A stretch of DNA of 64,000 nt from Diadophis punctatus similis (GCA_023053685.1 JALIGW010000016.1:13297473-13361472); one strand, 5' to 3'; positions 10,480 through 22,331 are shown, counted from the stretch's first letter. Numbers and translations: made by a program. The notes: generated by a model from the sequence alone, not told the origin.

Positions 10480-11860
10480 AAAGCAATGCTGTCTTCTACC
10501 TGTCTAAGTTAGTTATCCATCTATGTGTGATATGAGGAATTTTGCATCACTTAGTCCATGTTCTTCAACTGAAAACATGGGCATCCACAGAGAGCAAATG
10601 GCACCATGTTGAAAATAACAACATCATCACCTGTGCTTCTGTTGCAAAGTATCCTTCTACTACTAACAATGGTCCTTTCCCCCCCCCCCCCTTATACAGG
10701 GCCATCTTACTAGCCAAGCTGTCAACCACCAAGCTACCTTCATAAGGGTACTATCTACTGAAGAAATAAATGTGGAATGTGTATACACTTGTATTGCAAA
10801 CAGGAATATCACCTACAACATCTGAAGGTTAGTTCAAAGGCTGCAGCTAACTATTAGGATCTCCAAAAGGAAGTAATGGCTGTGAAGACCACCTCCAGTA
10901 GCATCTACCACCCGAGAAGATTGCCTGTCAGCTTAATACCTGGGCCAGCCTGATTTCCTTCTACACCTGGTTTGAACCCCCTAAAAAAAGTGAACTTTGT
11001 TTCTATGAATTGAAACCTGACAGTTAATGATTCACCAGAACAAGTAGGAGTGACTTTCTTTAACCATCTTAGAGGACAACTGAAAGGTTGGTTGGTTTTA
11101 TTGTCAACTTTATGCATGATAAAAGCAAGACCAAGGGAACCAAACTTTTCCAATCATTAGATTTGTTCTGCTGCATGAATTTTACTTGATGTAAACCAGA
11201 GCCCCCATTAAATAATTATTGTAAAATTAAGAGGCTTCTCGGGGCAAGATTAATAGTTTACTGATTCAGCATTTTTTGCAAGGTGCTCCTGGGAAACTCA
11301 ACCAAAAGTCTGCTTTTATCGTCTGAAGATTAGATGAGCTGGTGACAGCCAACTTCTAATAGACTGATTTACTTATCAGGAGAACCCCTCCACCCCACCT
11401 CAATTATCGTAAATGACAGAAGTAAGACATAAAATATAGGAGTTTTATCTCCAACCTTATTTATTATATGATTATTTTTGTAATTGTCATCCAAAGTTTA
11501 TCACCATCTCCTTTACTGTCACTTCCACTCTGCATGTAGCAATAGACCAATCTCTGCTCCATTTTTTTAAAAAAATCACTACAGAAGGGATTTTTAAGCC
11601 TTTTTATAATTGACGGAAAATAATCATTTTCCCAGCCAACAACATCCACAGGGTTTCCAGCCTGACTAAATAGCATTGTGTCATCATAATGTAAGCCCCG
11701 CCTTCTTCTAAGTCCTAAATCTAACAATTTCCTTCTCCAACCCCTATCCTATCCCATTTCCTAATCCCCAGGTATTTTACTATTGGTATGAATGTATACA
11801 GGTAGTTCTCAACTTACAACCAGTCCCTGAGCCTCCCCAGCAGCCCCTCCCCGCCAGTCA
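10480..11860. other. Unassigned intergenic sequence
   Basis: A C-run at 10680-10691 and a mariner-end-like TACAGGTAGTTCTCAACTTA at 11797-11816 are the only things noted. No gene is seen. Confidence 0.45.
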
Positions 11861-11867
11861 CATAGTA

Positions 11868-12120
11868 GGGAGGTCATCTAGTCCAACCCCCTGCTCAAGA
11901 AGGAGACCCTATACCATTTTAGACATGTGGCTGTCCAGTCTCTTCTTAAAAGCCTCCAGTGATGGAGCACCCACAACTTCTGAAGGCAAGTTGTTCCAAT
12001 GGTTAATTGTTCTCACTGCTAGGAAATTTCTCTTTAGTTCTAGGTTGGCTGTCTCTTTGATTATTTTCCAGCCTCTTAAATTCATGAATTTCTCTTTAAG
12101 TCCTAGTGAAATCACTTCAG
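11868..12120 (-). mobile_element. CR1 LINE 3' end, copy 2
   Basis: The minus frame encodes the CR1 C-terminal segment with RNFLAVRTINHWNNLPSEVV and AFKKRLDSHMSKMV. The 3' end at 11868-11905 matches the family end AGGTCATCTAGTCCAACC. Confidence 0.9.
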
Positions 12121-12252
12121 TCATTCACTTTATTTATTTTTCCCATTTTCTGTTTCTGCAAGTTTGAATTTTCCCATTTTCTGTTTCTGCAGATTCCTTT
12201 TCTGGCTGCCTGCTGAGGTGACTGAACTAGTAACCTTCGCAATTGCCTATAC

Positions 12253-12387
12253 CAGGGGTAGGCAAAGTTGGCTCTTCTATGACTCATGGACTTCAACTCC
12301 CAGAATTCCTGAGCTAGCATGATTGGCTCAGAAAGTCTGGGAGTTGAAGTTCACGAGTCATAGAAGAGCCAACTTTGCCTACCCCTG
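12253..12387. mobile_element. Palindromic hAT MITE (135 bp)
   Basis: Starts CAGGGGTAGGCAAAGTTGGC and ends in its inverted copy. The 8-bp duplication GCCTATAC is perfect (12245-12252, 12388-12395). The same 135-bp element is at 53307-53441. Confidence 0.95.
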
Positions 12388-12589
12388 GCCTATACTGATA
12401 GGTTTGTAATTTTAAAAATATCTGAAAAGCAACAACAAAGACAACAAAGTCCATTTTTGGAGAAAACAAAGTCCATATTTTGGACAGAAAGGATCGCTGG
12501 TTTGAAAGAGGAGTCAAAGAGGCCATCTATGTCAAAATTGAACAGCCCTCTCTCAACAGAGGGAGAGGGATACACCATCATCTACTGTA

Positions 12590-12895
12590 TCTCCATTCTA
12601 CAACACAGTCCTTTTGACAGTTCCAAGAAGGCTCCACATCCATTTGCACCACCCAGGTGACCCTGATGACACAGATAAGTTCACCTCCAGGTGACCTTAA
12701 CGATCTGCTAAAAGGATGCAAATGCCCAGCTGTCTGCAAGGAGTATAAATCCTTCCATTCCCCACCATCCGGTCAGAGCTGAAGAAGCTTCTTGGATGAG
12801 AAGCGAAACGTCTTCAAAGAAAACCCAGAAAGTCCAGTTGCCTCTTGAAAAAAGCACCATGACCTGGATGACGGAGAATCTCCATCGATATTTGA
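12590..12895 (+). mobile_element. Penelope-like (?) 3'-end fragment, copy 2
   Basis: Longer copy of the element at 455-625. After an upstream stretch (GATCTGCTAAAAGGATGCAA) it contains GAGCTGAAGAAGCTTCTTGG and ends with CCATGACCTGGATGACGGAG. The hammerhead-like core at 12779-12812 is annotated separately. No coding frame is left. Confidence 0.5.
12779..12812 (+). ncRNA. Hammerhead-like core with minimal stem III
   Basis: CTGAAGA (12779-12785), one extra A, stem GCTTCT/AGAAGC (12787-12792 with 12799-12804, loop TGGATG), GAAAC (12805-12809), then GTC (12810-12812), the usual cleavage triplet. Stem III would be only two pairs, and stem I about three pairs (GAG with TTC). Short-stem-III hammerheads are known from Penelope-like elements and usually need a dimer. 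The extra base after CTGAAGA departs from the canonical core, so activity is uncertain. Confidence 0.45.
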
Positions 12896-12899
12896 AAAG

Positions 12900-14180
12900 C
12901 CACAAGTTTCCTCATTTAGGAATAACCATTTTGTGTTTCACTATTCTTTGTGTTGCATTCGGAGGCTTTGATGATATTATTAAGCTTAATGTTTTCTGTT
13001 TCTTTTTTTTAACACACACACCCAAAAAAACCAGGATTAAAGTAATGTACAGATGAATAAAAGAGCTAATGAACTAACCTAGTACAAAACAAATCCAATG
13101 TTCCTTCTAAGCTCTACTTCTGTTTCATGAGATTTTGACTGACGTCTTCCGGATGCCTCAAAATGTATTCAACATTAACACTGTTGCTGACAATTGACCT
13201 ACCTGTTTGCCCAAATAATATTTCCTGCCTGTATGACAGTGAGCTATCTGTTATCAGGTCTCACCTAGTGCTCACTACATTTGTGAGCAGTACACAGAGA
13301 GCAATTAACATTTAAATTAAATGCAATGAGGATAACAACAAGGCATGGGGCCCCATCCAGCAGCTGTTCTGTAGTGCTAATTGCTGGTTGTAGATCACGA
13401 GCCATGCCATTTTCTCCTGCTTGCATAAACAAAATAAAGCAATCTGGATAAAGTAGAAGAAGACGTAAGAGCGTATAATGTCAGCCATGGCAATGGGTGC
13501 AGCACATGGTGAGCTGTTTCACAACAGGCAATGTATTTAAGTCACCCTGGTGATTTTTCCATTCATAATGATTTTGACACTTCCCATCATCATGGTACTT
13601 TGCAGGACTCAATTAATGAATGTTTTGACACCTCCCCCCCCAAAAAAATTAGCTGCAATTGAAGTTTTGGGGGGGGAAATGCTGCGAGATAAAAAAACAA
13701 TGATTGCAATCTTGGTGATTTGTAAGCCAGCGCCCATATTTGACCTCATGTGTTACCATTTTGCTGTATATTAAACATTGTTTTACCAATGGATGTAATC
13801 TGAAGCAGGCTGCAAGAGAGCTGGTCTCCAGCATAACTCAACATCATAATGAATTGTGTCACTTTTCCAGGCTTAAGCAGTTCTTGTGAATGGTGTAATT
13901 AATTTGTAGGAAGACCCCAGCCAACTGGAAAGGCAGAGGTAGAGCGCTGAAAATCAAAAACTGGTTGCAAGATCCTTGCCGTAAAAATGATAACAACAGC
14001 AACCAAGTAATTGAAATGCAGCACATAAGTAAATTACTGGGCATCATTTATTCTTGGTAGTTAATATTGTCAGCACTTTTATTTTAAATTATGTTTCCTT
14101 CCTGATCCTCCATTCTATGTCCTGGGCAAGACTTTATAGCTCGCCAATAAAGAAAAATATATTCTAAGATAAAACACTTA
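12900..14180. other. Repeat-poor stretch, possible conserved noncoding sequence
   Basis: The longest stretch in the first 20 kb without recognised repeats. 13090-13550 is complex, moderately AT-rich and free of microsatellites, which would fit a conserved noncoding element, but conservation cannot be judged from one sequence. Confidence 0.3.
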
Positions 14181-14184
14181 AGGG

Positions 14185-14347
14185 GGTCCTTGATGCTCTC
14201 TAAGCTTGGTTGTTTTCTTGCAGACATTTTATTACATTTTATTACTAGTAAATATTATTAGTGCTCCATCAGCACTGACGATGTTACCCAGTTTGGATAA
14301 TGAAAGATTTGCAAGAAAATAACCAAGTTCAGAAAACACTAAGGACC
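14185..14347. mobile_element. Inverted pair of Penelope-like (?) 3' ends
   Basis: 14185-14234 and 14298-14347 are inverted copies sharing GCAAGAAAA(C/T)AACCAAG and AAGGACC. The right arm reads CTGACGA at 14275 followed by a hairpin-like segment and GAAAG. The layout is that of two elements joined head to head, or of a palindromic element. Confidence 0.5.
14275..14306 (+). ncRNA. Degenerate hammerhead-like core
   Basis: CTGACGA (14275-14281), extra T, imperfect stem GTTACC / GATAAT, then GAAAG. Same layout as 12779-12812 and 44325-44355 but with different stem sequence. The weak stem suggests it is decayed. Confidence 0.3.
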
Positions 14348-14366
14348 TCTCATTTCAACCCTGACC

Positions 14367-14628
14367 CAGGGGTGGATTCTACTTACCTTCCCTACTGGTT
14401 CAGAGTCACGCAGGAAGTGTACACCCCCGTCGCTCCCGGGTTAAACTGGTCTGCGCATGCGCAGAGGGTTATTTTCACGTAAATTTGGCTCCCGTGGATG
14501 GATTTCCAGCCGGAGGACCGGTTCGGGGGGGGTGTCCAGCCGGCCGTCGCTGCCGGTTCAGCGAGCGGGGGGTAATTCCCCCTACCGGTTCTAGCGAACC
14601 TGTCCAAACTTGCAGGAACCCACCTCTG
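14367..14628. mobile_element. Nonautonomous hAT, family F (262 bp)
   Basis: Starts CAGGGGTGGATTCTAC and ends GGAACCCACCTCTG. The 8-bp duplication CCCTGACC is perfect (14359-14366, 14629-14636). It contains a perfect TGCGCATGCGCA palindrome at 14452-14463, the NRF1-type recognition sequence. Confidence 0.95.
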
Positions 14629-14639
14629 CCCTGACCTAC

Positions 14640-15105
14640 AAATATTCTCCTAAAACACATAATGTGTTTTTTTCTTTTTTAAAAAAACCCAGGAGGATAA
14701 TTCCACTCAAAGGTTGTCTATAACTGCTAAACTGGTGGTAAATTTAAGCTGGTAACAATTTGCCTTTCAAAATTTACCACTAGATTTGTTGGCAAACAAA
14801 TCCAGTGGCTGATTTTGCCAATGTTTCCCAGAGGAAGAAAGTCTATTTGTGAAGAATAGAATTTTGCCTTCATACCAACAATAACAGCACTAGTTGTGGA
14901 AAAACACCTGTGGGATCCATCACAATGACTTGAGATCAAGATAATAAAAAATCTTTTCATTTGATATTGTTGAAGGTACCGGGGTGTACTATGGCTAACT
15001 TTTTACACAGTATCTCATTATATTTCCATATCTCTGAAATAAATGTATTATATTGAAGGAAGATAAGGTTCTGATCACTAGAACTAGACTAATTAGACTA
15101 TATGT
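14640..15105. other. Unassigned intergenic sequence
   Basis: Nothing recognised. Confidence 0.4.
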
Positions 15106-15109
15106 GGGT

Positions 15110-15275
15110 CTTCCCCCTGGTTATGAATGCTAGATGTTTTTTAACTTTTGTAGTTTTTAATTGCTATATGATTTTATATTTATAAATGGATTTGACATGT
15201 TGTTAGCCGCCCAGAGTCCCCCGGGAGTTGGGCGGCATACAAATCTATTTAAATAAATAAATAAATAAACTATGA
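15110..15275 (+). mobile_element. L2-like LINE 3' end
   Basis: Contains GTTAGCCGCCCAGAGTCCCC and GGGAGTTGGGCGGCATACAA, then the tandem AAATA tail. The same end, inverted, starts at 15308, so two LINE ends lie tail to tail. Confidence 0.7.
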
Positions 15276-15307
15276 CTGTATAATGAAAAATAAGGCATGC
15301 ATACCTA

Positions 15308-15690
15308 CTACTATTATTTTATTTATTTTATTTTTATTTATTAAAATTTCTATGCCGCCCAACTCCCGAGGGACTCTGGGCGGCTCACAGCATGAATAGA
15401 AACATATAAAAGTAAAAACAATTTTATAAAAAACCATATTAAAATACTATGCATAATTTAAAAACTTTCATTCATATCCCGCCTGCCGGAAGAGCCAAGT
15501 TTTAATTGCTTTACGGAAGGCCAGCAGGGTGGGGATAATCCTGATCTCTGGAGGGAGTTGGTTCCAAAGGGAGGGGGCTCCCACAGAGAAGGCTCTCCCC
15601 CTCGGCCCCGCCAACCGGCATTGCTTGGTCGATGGGACCTGGAGGAGACCCACTCTGTGGGACCTAACCGGTCGTATAAGTTATACTGTG
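15308..15690 (-). mobile_element. L2-like LINE, ORF2 C-terminus and 3' end
   Basis: The minus frame at 15468-15653 ends LWNQLPPEIRIIPTLLAF and RKAIKTWLFRQAGYE, the L2-like C-terminus. The 3' UTR (plus 15340-15465) carries GCCGCCCAACTCCCGAGGGA and a (TTTA)n tail. A close homologue is at 57100-57490. Confidence 0.85.
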
Positions 15691-16040
15691 CCTGTATAAG
15701 CTCAATAGCCCCAAATTTTACTTATGAAAAAATATATCCAGCATCTTCTGGTCCACAGAATTTTTTTTAATGCTTTGATTAAACTGGAAAAAAAACTAGT
15801 GATATCAAAAAGGCAAACTAATTTATTTGCTCAGCATTAGGGTGAAGTTTTCTTGTGGAATTAATGTTTTAATAACTGGAGTGTCTTTATTTTCTTTTAA
15901 CCAGGACTCCCCCAAAAATCAACTATATTAAGGAATAGTCTAGTAGTTCAAGAAGCTGAATCAATTATTTGCTTTCTCCCAAAATTCATCCACTGATTTA
16001 ATCTACACATTTAAATACAATCATGTGTAAAGATTATTTG
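15691..16040. other. Unassigned intergenic sequence
   Basis: Nothing recognised. Confidence 0.4.
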
Positions 16041-16044
16041 AGTG

Positions 16045-16273
16045 GTGCAATGCCTAGCGGTGGAGCTCTCACCTCATAATCAGGAGGCTGTGAGTTCGAT
16101 CCTAGGTAGAGGCAGATATTTCTGTCTCTGGGCATAATGAGAATATATCTGTGGAAACAAACTCCGCATTGGTGACAGGAAGGGCATCCGGCCAGTAAAC
16201 ACTCAGCTCCATTCAGTTGCCTAGACTCCACCCCGTAAGGGATTATGGGGTCATTAAAAGAAGATGATGAGAT
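16045..16273 (+). mobile_element. tRNA-headed SINE with RTE-like tail
   Basis: The head (GCCTAGCGGTGGAGCTC, B box GAGTTCGATCC, TAGGTAGAGGCAG) is the same as in the CR1-tailed SINEs at 4521 and 25118. After the shared head the 3' part differs: GACAGGAAGGGCATCCGGCC, then GGGATTATGGGGTC and a short GATGATGA tail, as in RTE/Bov-B-dependent elements. Confidence 0.75.
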
Positions 16274-16683
16274 GTGTAAAGATTATTAACAACATTGAAA
16301 GAAGAGAAGAGTAAGAAGATTGTTTCAAGTGGCAGAAGTTGAAAGACAGCAGGGAGATGATTAAGAAGTCATCATGTGGCATATAGGTTGCCTTGTTCTC
16401 TTCACACTCATCTGCATTTAGATGTGATAGAAAACACTACAAGTAATTGCCAGTGTTAAAGAATGTCTCATCAATCAGCAGTCTTGTCATGTGGCTTTGT
16501 TTTTTTAAATATGACATTAGCAGCAAGATTAATATATGACCAAAGATGGAAAGAAAAACATACCCACAATGGAAGAATGGGTTTTGAAACTAAAGGATCT
16601 AACTGAAATGGCGAAATTGACAGCTTTGCTCAGAGACAATAATTTGTCTAAATTTCCTGTGACCATTTTTTAATTTCTTACAA

Positions 16684-16790
16684 CAGCGTTTCTTGACCTT
16701 AGCAACTCTAAGATGTATGGACTTCAACTCCCAGAATTCCCCAGCCAGCATATAGAAATCCACGCATCTTACTAAAGTTGAGAAATATTG
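16684..16790. mobile_element. Palindromic hAT MITE (107 bp)
   Basis: CAGCGTTTCTTGACC at the left and GAGAAATATTG at the right are degenerate inverted ends. A perfect 8-bp duplication TCTTACAA (16676-16683, 16791-16798) confirms the borders. Confidence 0.85.
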
Positions 16791-18136
<1,346 letters not shown>

Positions 18137-18137
18137 C

Positions 18138-18423
18138 CAGAGGTGGGTTTCAGCAGGTTCTGACCAGTTCTGGAGAACTGGTAGCAGAAATTTTGAATAC
18201 TTCGGAGAACCGGTAGTAGAAATTTTGAGTAGTTCGGAGAACCGGTAAATATCACCTCTGACTGGCCCTGCCCCCATCTATTATCTGCCTCCCGAGTCCC
18301 AGCTGATCAGGAGGAAATGGAGATTTTACAGTATCCTTCCCCTGCCATGCCCACCAAGCCACACCACGCCCACCAAGCCATGCCCACAGAACCGGTAGTA
18401 AAATAATTTGAATCCCACCACTG
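18138..18423. mobile_element. Nonautonomous hAT, family F (286 bp)
   Basis: Starts CAGAGGTGGGTTTCAGCAG and ends GAATCCCACCACTG. It sits inside a tetranucleotide array, so the target duplication is blurred. Two copies of GGAGAACCGGTAGTAGAAAT-type sequence form an internal tandem. Confidence 0.85.
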
Positions 18424-18443
18424 AAATACACACACATGTCAAT

Positions 18444-18446
<3 letters not shown>

Positions 18447-18501
<55 letters not shown>
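18447..18501 (+). repeat. (AC)n microsatellite
   Basis: About 27 AC units just after the hAT copy. Confidence 0.97.
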
Positions 18502-18504
<3 letters not shown>

Positions 18505-19138
18505 CTTGGGGGATATAAAAGAGTAAGCTCTTTTTATTTTTGTTTTGTTTTTTTACAAGGCAAAGAATCTGAAGAAAGATTCTATAAATCTAACATGAAA
18601 CACATACAAATCCATAGGCATAAGAGTCAGCTATGTGAAACCCATGCAAATCCATAGGCATGTGACATTTCATAGATTGCCAACAAAATGGATTGAAATG
18701 TTCTAAGGATAATGAAAATGAAATAAATAATTAAGCATTGTTATTATTATTTTTTAGACTCCTAGGAATCTATTTAATAAGCAGACTGGTGACATAACCA
18801 AGATGTCGTGCATTTGATCTTTGGATATATTTATAACTGTGGCTTGAAAATAGGTTTTGACTATAGGACTGAGTCTAAGCATATACATCAGATATTGATT
18901 AATCAGATGATTAGTTAACCAGAAATAAGAGCAGAAGAATTCCACATTCTATAAACTTCTGGAAAGTTGACCAAAAGAAACTGTGATTGATAATCACCAG
19001 CCATTGTCCATAGCGCCAATTTATTTCAAAATTGGAAAGATTATGGTTCAGTAGAACACATGTAAGAATCACAGTATCTCCAGATTTGGGTGAAGGATAT
19101 ACATTTGCCCAAAACTCTGCAAATCTAATGGCATTCTG
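18502..19138. other. Unassigned intergenic sequence
   Basis: Only a short direct repeat is seen: ACAAATCCATAGGCAT-type sequence at about 18606-18622 and 18646-18662. Confidence 0.4.
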
Positions 19139-19462
19139 TACAGGTACTTCTTGACTTATGACCGTTCACTTAGTGACCATTTGAAGTTACGATGGACCAG
19201 CTTTCAACGTCCATCTCCCTCATGGTCATGTAACCACATTTTGTGCCCTTGGCAACTGTCCTGCAATTACAACCATTTGTAGTGCCCCACAATTTATGAT
19301 GTTTCTTTCTGGTTTCCATCAAACTACACCCCATAGTGAACAATGGGCTCACTTAACAACTGCCACATTCAGTTTACAACCCTCACCAAAAAAAGCGTTA
19401 TGAAATTCACAACTTATGACTGAAGTTGTGGGCTTAACCATGGTGATACGTTGAAGACTACT
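19139..19462 (+). mobile_element. Mariner-like MITE, copy 1
   Basis: Left end TACAGGTACTTCTTGACTTA. The right end is degenerate near ACGTTGAAGACTACTGTA, the inverted counterpart. The interior has CACTTAACAACTGCCACATT, as in the copies at 47940-48333 and 50124-50301. Confidence 0.65.
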
Positions 19463-19689
19463 GTATTGAGAAAATGGTCTAAATGTACGATTCATATTTT
19501 TTAAAAAAAGCTTTATTCTTTGGAGCATTCATTTTTAAGAGAAAGGTTCATTTCTTAGTCATGACAGCAGAATACTGGTACAAGACCTTTCTCTATGAAT
19601 GAGAAGACAATGAAAACAAGAAGTAAATACTTTTTCATTAGGTATGAAGATCTGTGAAAATACATTCAATGTCACTTACAGGATATTCT

Positions 19690-20446
19690 ATATTCTGTAT
19701 ACTCTGTCAAGGACCTTGGAGTACTCATCTCTAACGATCTAAGTGCCAGGGCTCACTGTAACAGCATTGCCAAAAAAGCATTAAGAGTTGTTAACCTAAT
19801 CTTGCATAGCTTCTTCTCCGGAAATATTGAACTGCAAACTAGGGCATACAAAATTTTTGCTAGACCAATTCTTGAATACAGCTCATCTGTCTGGAACCCG
19901 CACTGCATATCAGACATTAATACAATCGAGAGAGTCCAGAAATATTTCACAAGAAGAGTCCTCCGCTCCTCTGCTCATAACATAATACCTTATGCCACCC
20001 AAAATTGGAATTTTGGGCTTAGACAACTTAGAACTTCGCCGTCTTTGGTCCAACCGAAGCATAGTACATAAAATTATCTGCTGCAATGTCCTACCTGTCA
20101 ATGAATGCTTCAGCTTCAACCACAACAATACACGAGCACATAATAGATACAAACTTATGGTAAACCGCGCCAAACTTGATTGCAGAAAATACAACTTCAG
20201 TAACAGAGTTGTTAATGCCTGGAATGCACTACCTGACTCTGTGGTTTCTTCCTCAAACCCCTAAAACTTTATCCTTAGACTGTCTACTATCGACCGCACC
20301 CCATTCCTAAGAGGTCTTTAAGGGGCGTGCATAAGCGCACCAGCATGCCTACCATCCCTATCCTAATGTTCCCTTTTATTTGCATCCATTTCATGTATTC
20401 ATAGCTATGTTTATACTTATATCTGTTATCTAATACATGCTTGATG
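19690..20446 (+). mobile_element. Jockey-superfamily (CR1/L2-group) LINE, copy 1
   Basis: The joined plus frames encode VKDLGVLISNDLSA, then ARPILEYSSSVWNP, DINTIERVQKYFTRRVL, LDNLELRRLWSN and FSNRVVNAWNALPDSVV, the C-terminal part of ORF2. One frameshift near 20000 separates the two frames. It is followed by a GAAT/AAAT tail. Copy 2 at 46190-47080 encodes the same residues. Confidence 0.85.
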
Positions 20447-20533
20447 GAATGAATGAATGAGTGAATGAATGAATGAATGAATGAATGAATGAATGAATGA
20501 ATGAATAAATAAATAAATAAATAAATAAATAAA
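20447..20533 (+). repeat. (GAAT)n(AAAT)n tail array
   Basis: Tandem tetranucleotides directly after the LINE 3' end, probably seeded by it. Confidence 0.95.
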
Positions 20534-21330
20534 ATATTCTTGCAGCTTCATTGTTGTAGTTACAAAGAAGAGTATTTAGTTCAAATTAGATTTGTTCAAA
20601 TAAGGCTAAATCAGGGATTTCTATTTCTGCATTGAGTATGACCCTCAGGAAAAAAACTACACTTAGTCCATTCAGCTGATCACAAAAAGCTAAACAAGTA
20701 TGGACTTGGCTAAGTATTTAGATAAAATATTTAGAACATTTCAGAGTAGACGCTAAAGTGGAAATTTAAAAAATGGAAAGGAAAGGAAAGAAGCAATCTT
20801 CTGGAGGAAAGCAATAACAAATTATTTCCTTAAGTTATCATGAAACCTACATGACTTTGTTGGGTAGCATCCAGAATTTGTTCTCCTTTTTTTTTCAATG
20901 AACAGGTAGAGACTACCAAGTTACACTCTATGATTCTACAAAAATAACAACTAGATATAAAGTACAAAGTAATCCTCTGCAGTATTGGGGAGATTGTTTC
21001 ATTGAAATGACCACATAAATACAACGATAAGACTGGTACAAAAAAAAAAGTTACAGCCTAACTAATTATATGGAGTTTTCAGTGATAACTCGACCTACCA
21101 GAAATGATGCTACAATGCTCTTGAATTCCTTTGTTGGCTTCAAAAATTCATCTCCCAAGAAGTAATCCTTTGCTCAGCAGTCAAGAGCCCAACTAAATTG
21201 GGAAACCAGGTAAATAAGGAATTATTTTCAGGTAATCTGCTCTGCAACCCAACCATTGAGGAGACAAGAATGAAAGACTTTAGGATATTGGATAGGTTAA
21301 CGTGATTTTCCAACTCATTCAGGGTCCCAT
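20534..21330. other. Unassigned intergenic sequence
   Basis: Nothing recognised. Confidence 0.4.
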
Positions 21331-21337
21331 CAAACCT

Positions 21338-21341
21338 GTTG

Positions 21342-21399
<58 letters not shown>

Positions 21400-21492
21400 A
21401 TCCATTCAGTTGTGTCTTGGTGATTCTATGGGCTAGGTTTCTCCATGTCTTCCAAACTTGCACTACTTCTTTCAGTTGTTCCATGCTTTGGC
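21338..21492 (-). mobile_element. RTE-like LINE 3' end with (ATC)n tail
   Basis: The minus frame reads QVWKTWRNLAHRITKTQLNG and then runs into histidines encoded by a long (CAT)n tail. WRxLxHRxTKxxxxLN at the end of ORF2 followed by an ATG/CAT-type tail is typical of RTE LINEs. The array spans 21338-21399 on the plus strand as (GAT)n. Confidence 0.6.
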
Positions 21493-21514
21493 TGTCAGCT
21501 TTGATGGGTGTCAG

Positions 21515-22330
21515 AAGAACAGAGTTGGAAGGGACCTTGGAGGTCTTTTAGTCCAACCTCCTGCTAAGGCAGGAAACCCTACACCACTTCAGACAAATAG
21601 TTATCCAACAGTTTCTTAAAAACTTCCAGTGTTGGAGCATTCACAACTTCTGGAGGCAAGCTGTTCCACTGATTAATTGTTCTCACTGTCAGCAAACTTC
21701 TCCTTAGTTCTAGGTTGGTTCTCTCCTTGTTCGTTTCCATCCATTGCTTCTTGTTCTGCCTTGAAGTGCTTTGGAGAATAGGTTGACCCCTTCTTTTTTG
21801 TGTTAGCTCCTTAGATATTGGTGATATGATTGATGTCATGTCATCCATAGACCTTCATTTCATTAGACTAGACCAGGGGTCAGCAACCCCTGGAGCCGCA
21901 TGTGGCTCTTTCATCCCTCTGCTGTGGCTCCTTCGCTCAAAATATGTGTCACAACTGCCAATCCGTGACACCCGTGGGCACACAATTTATTGAGCTTTTT
22001 GACCCCCGGTAGGCCAACCATGGATAAATCCAAGAAAAGAAAAGTTTCAGAAGAAAACAGAATCTTTAATTTAACTATATATGCTAGTTTTGTGGCCGCT
22101 CAGGAAATAGTCAGGGAAGAGTTTTGTGGCTCCCGGTGTTTTCTTTTCTGTGGGAAACGGGTCCAAATGGCTCTCTGAGTGTTTAAGGTTGCCAACCCCT
22201 GGACTAGACGTACTCAATTCCTGCAACTCTTCTTCATATTTTTTAGTCTTTAGTCCCCTAATCATCTTTGTTGCTCTTCTCTGCACTCTTTCTAGAGTCT
22301 AGCCATCCTGTTCTTTGTTGGCTTGGTTTC
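21515..22330 (-). mobile_element. CR1 LINE 3' end, copy 3, split by a hAT
   Basis: 21515-21865 has the 3' end and the segment with RRSLLTVRTINQWNSLPPEVV. 22210-22330 resumes upstream CR1 sequence (minus: MQRRATKMIRGLKTKKYEEE). The intervening 328 bp is the hAT copy below. Confidence 0.9.
21874..22201 (+). mobile_element. hAT deletion derivative, family B, copy 1 (328 bp)
   Basis: Ends CAGGGGTCAGCAACC and GGTTGCCAACCCCTG. The perfect 8-bp duplication GACTAGAC is at 21866-21873 and 22202-22209. It keeps what looks like a transposase start: ATG at 22020 reads MDKSKKRKVSEENRIFNL, as in hAT proteins, then the frame enters 3' UTR-like sequence. Internal deletion therefore made this MITE from a coding parent. 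Copy 2 is at 62537. Confidence 0.9.
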
Positions 22331-22331
22331 T

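Noticed and set aside
12253..12387. Hairpin as a microRNA precursor
   Set aside because: Perfect 8-bp target duplication and a second identical-length copy show it is a transposon; small-RNA data would be needed to argue otherwise.
21341..21400. Poly-histidine coding segment
   Set aside because: A (CAT)n retroposon tail read in frame after RTE-like sequence.
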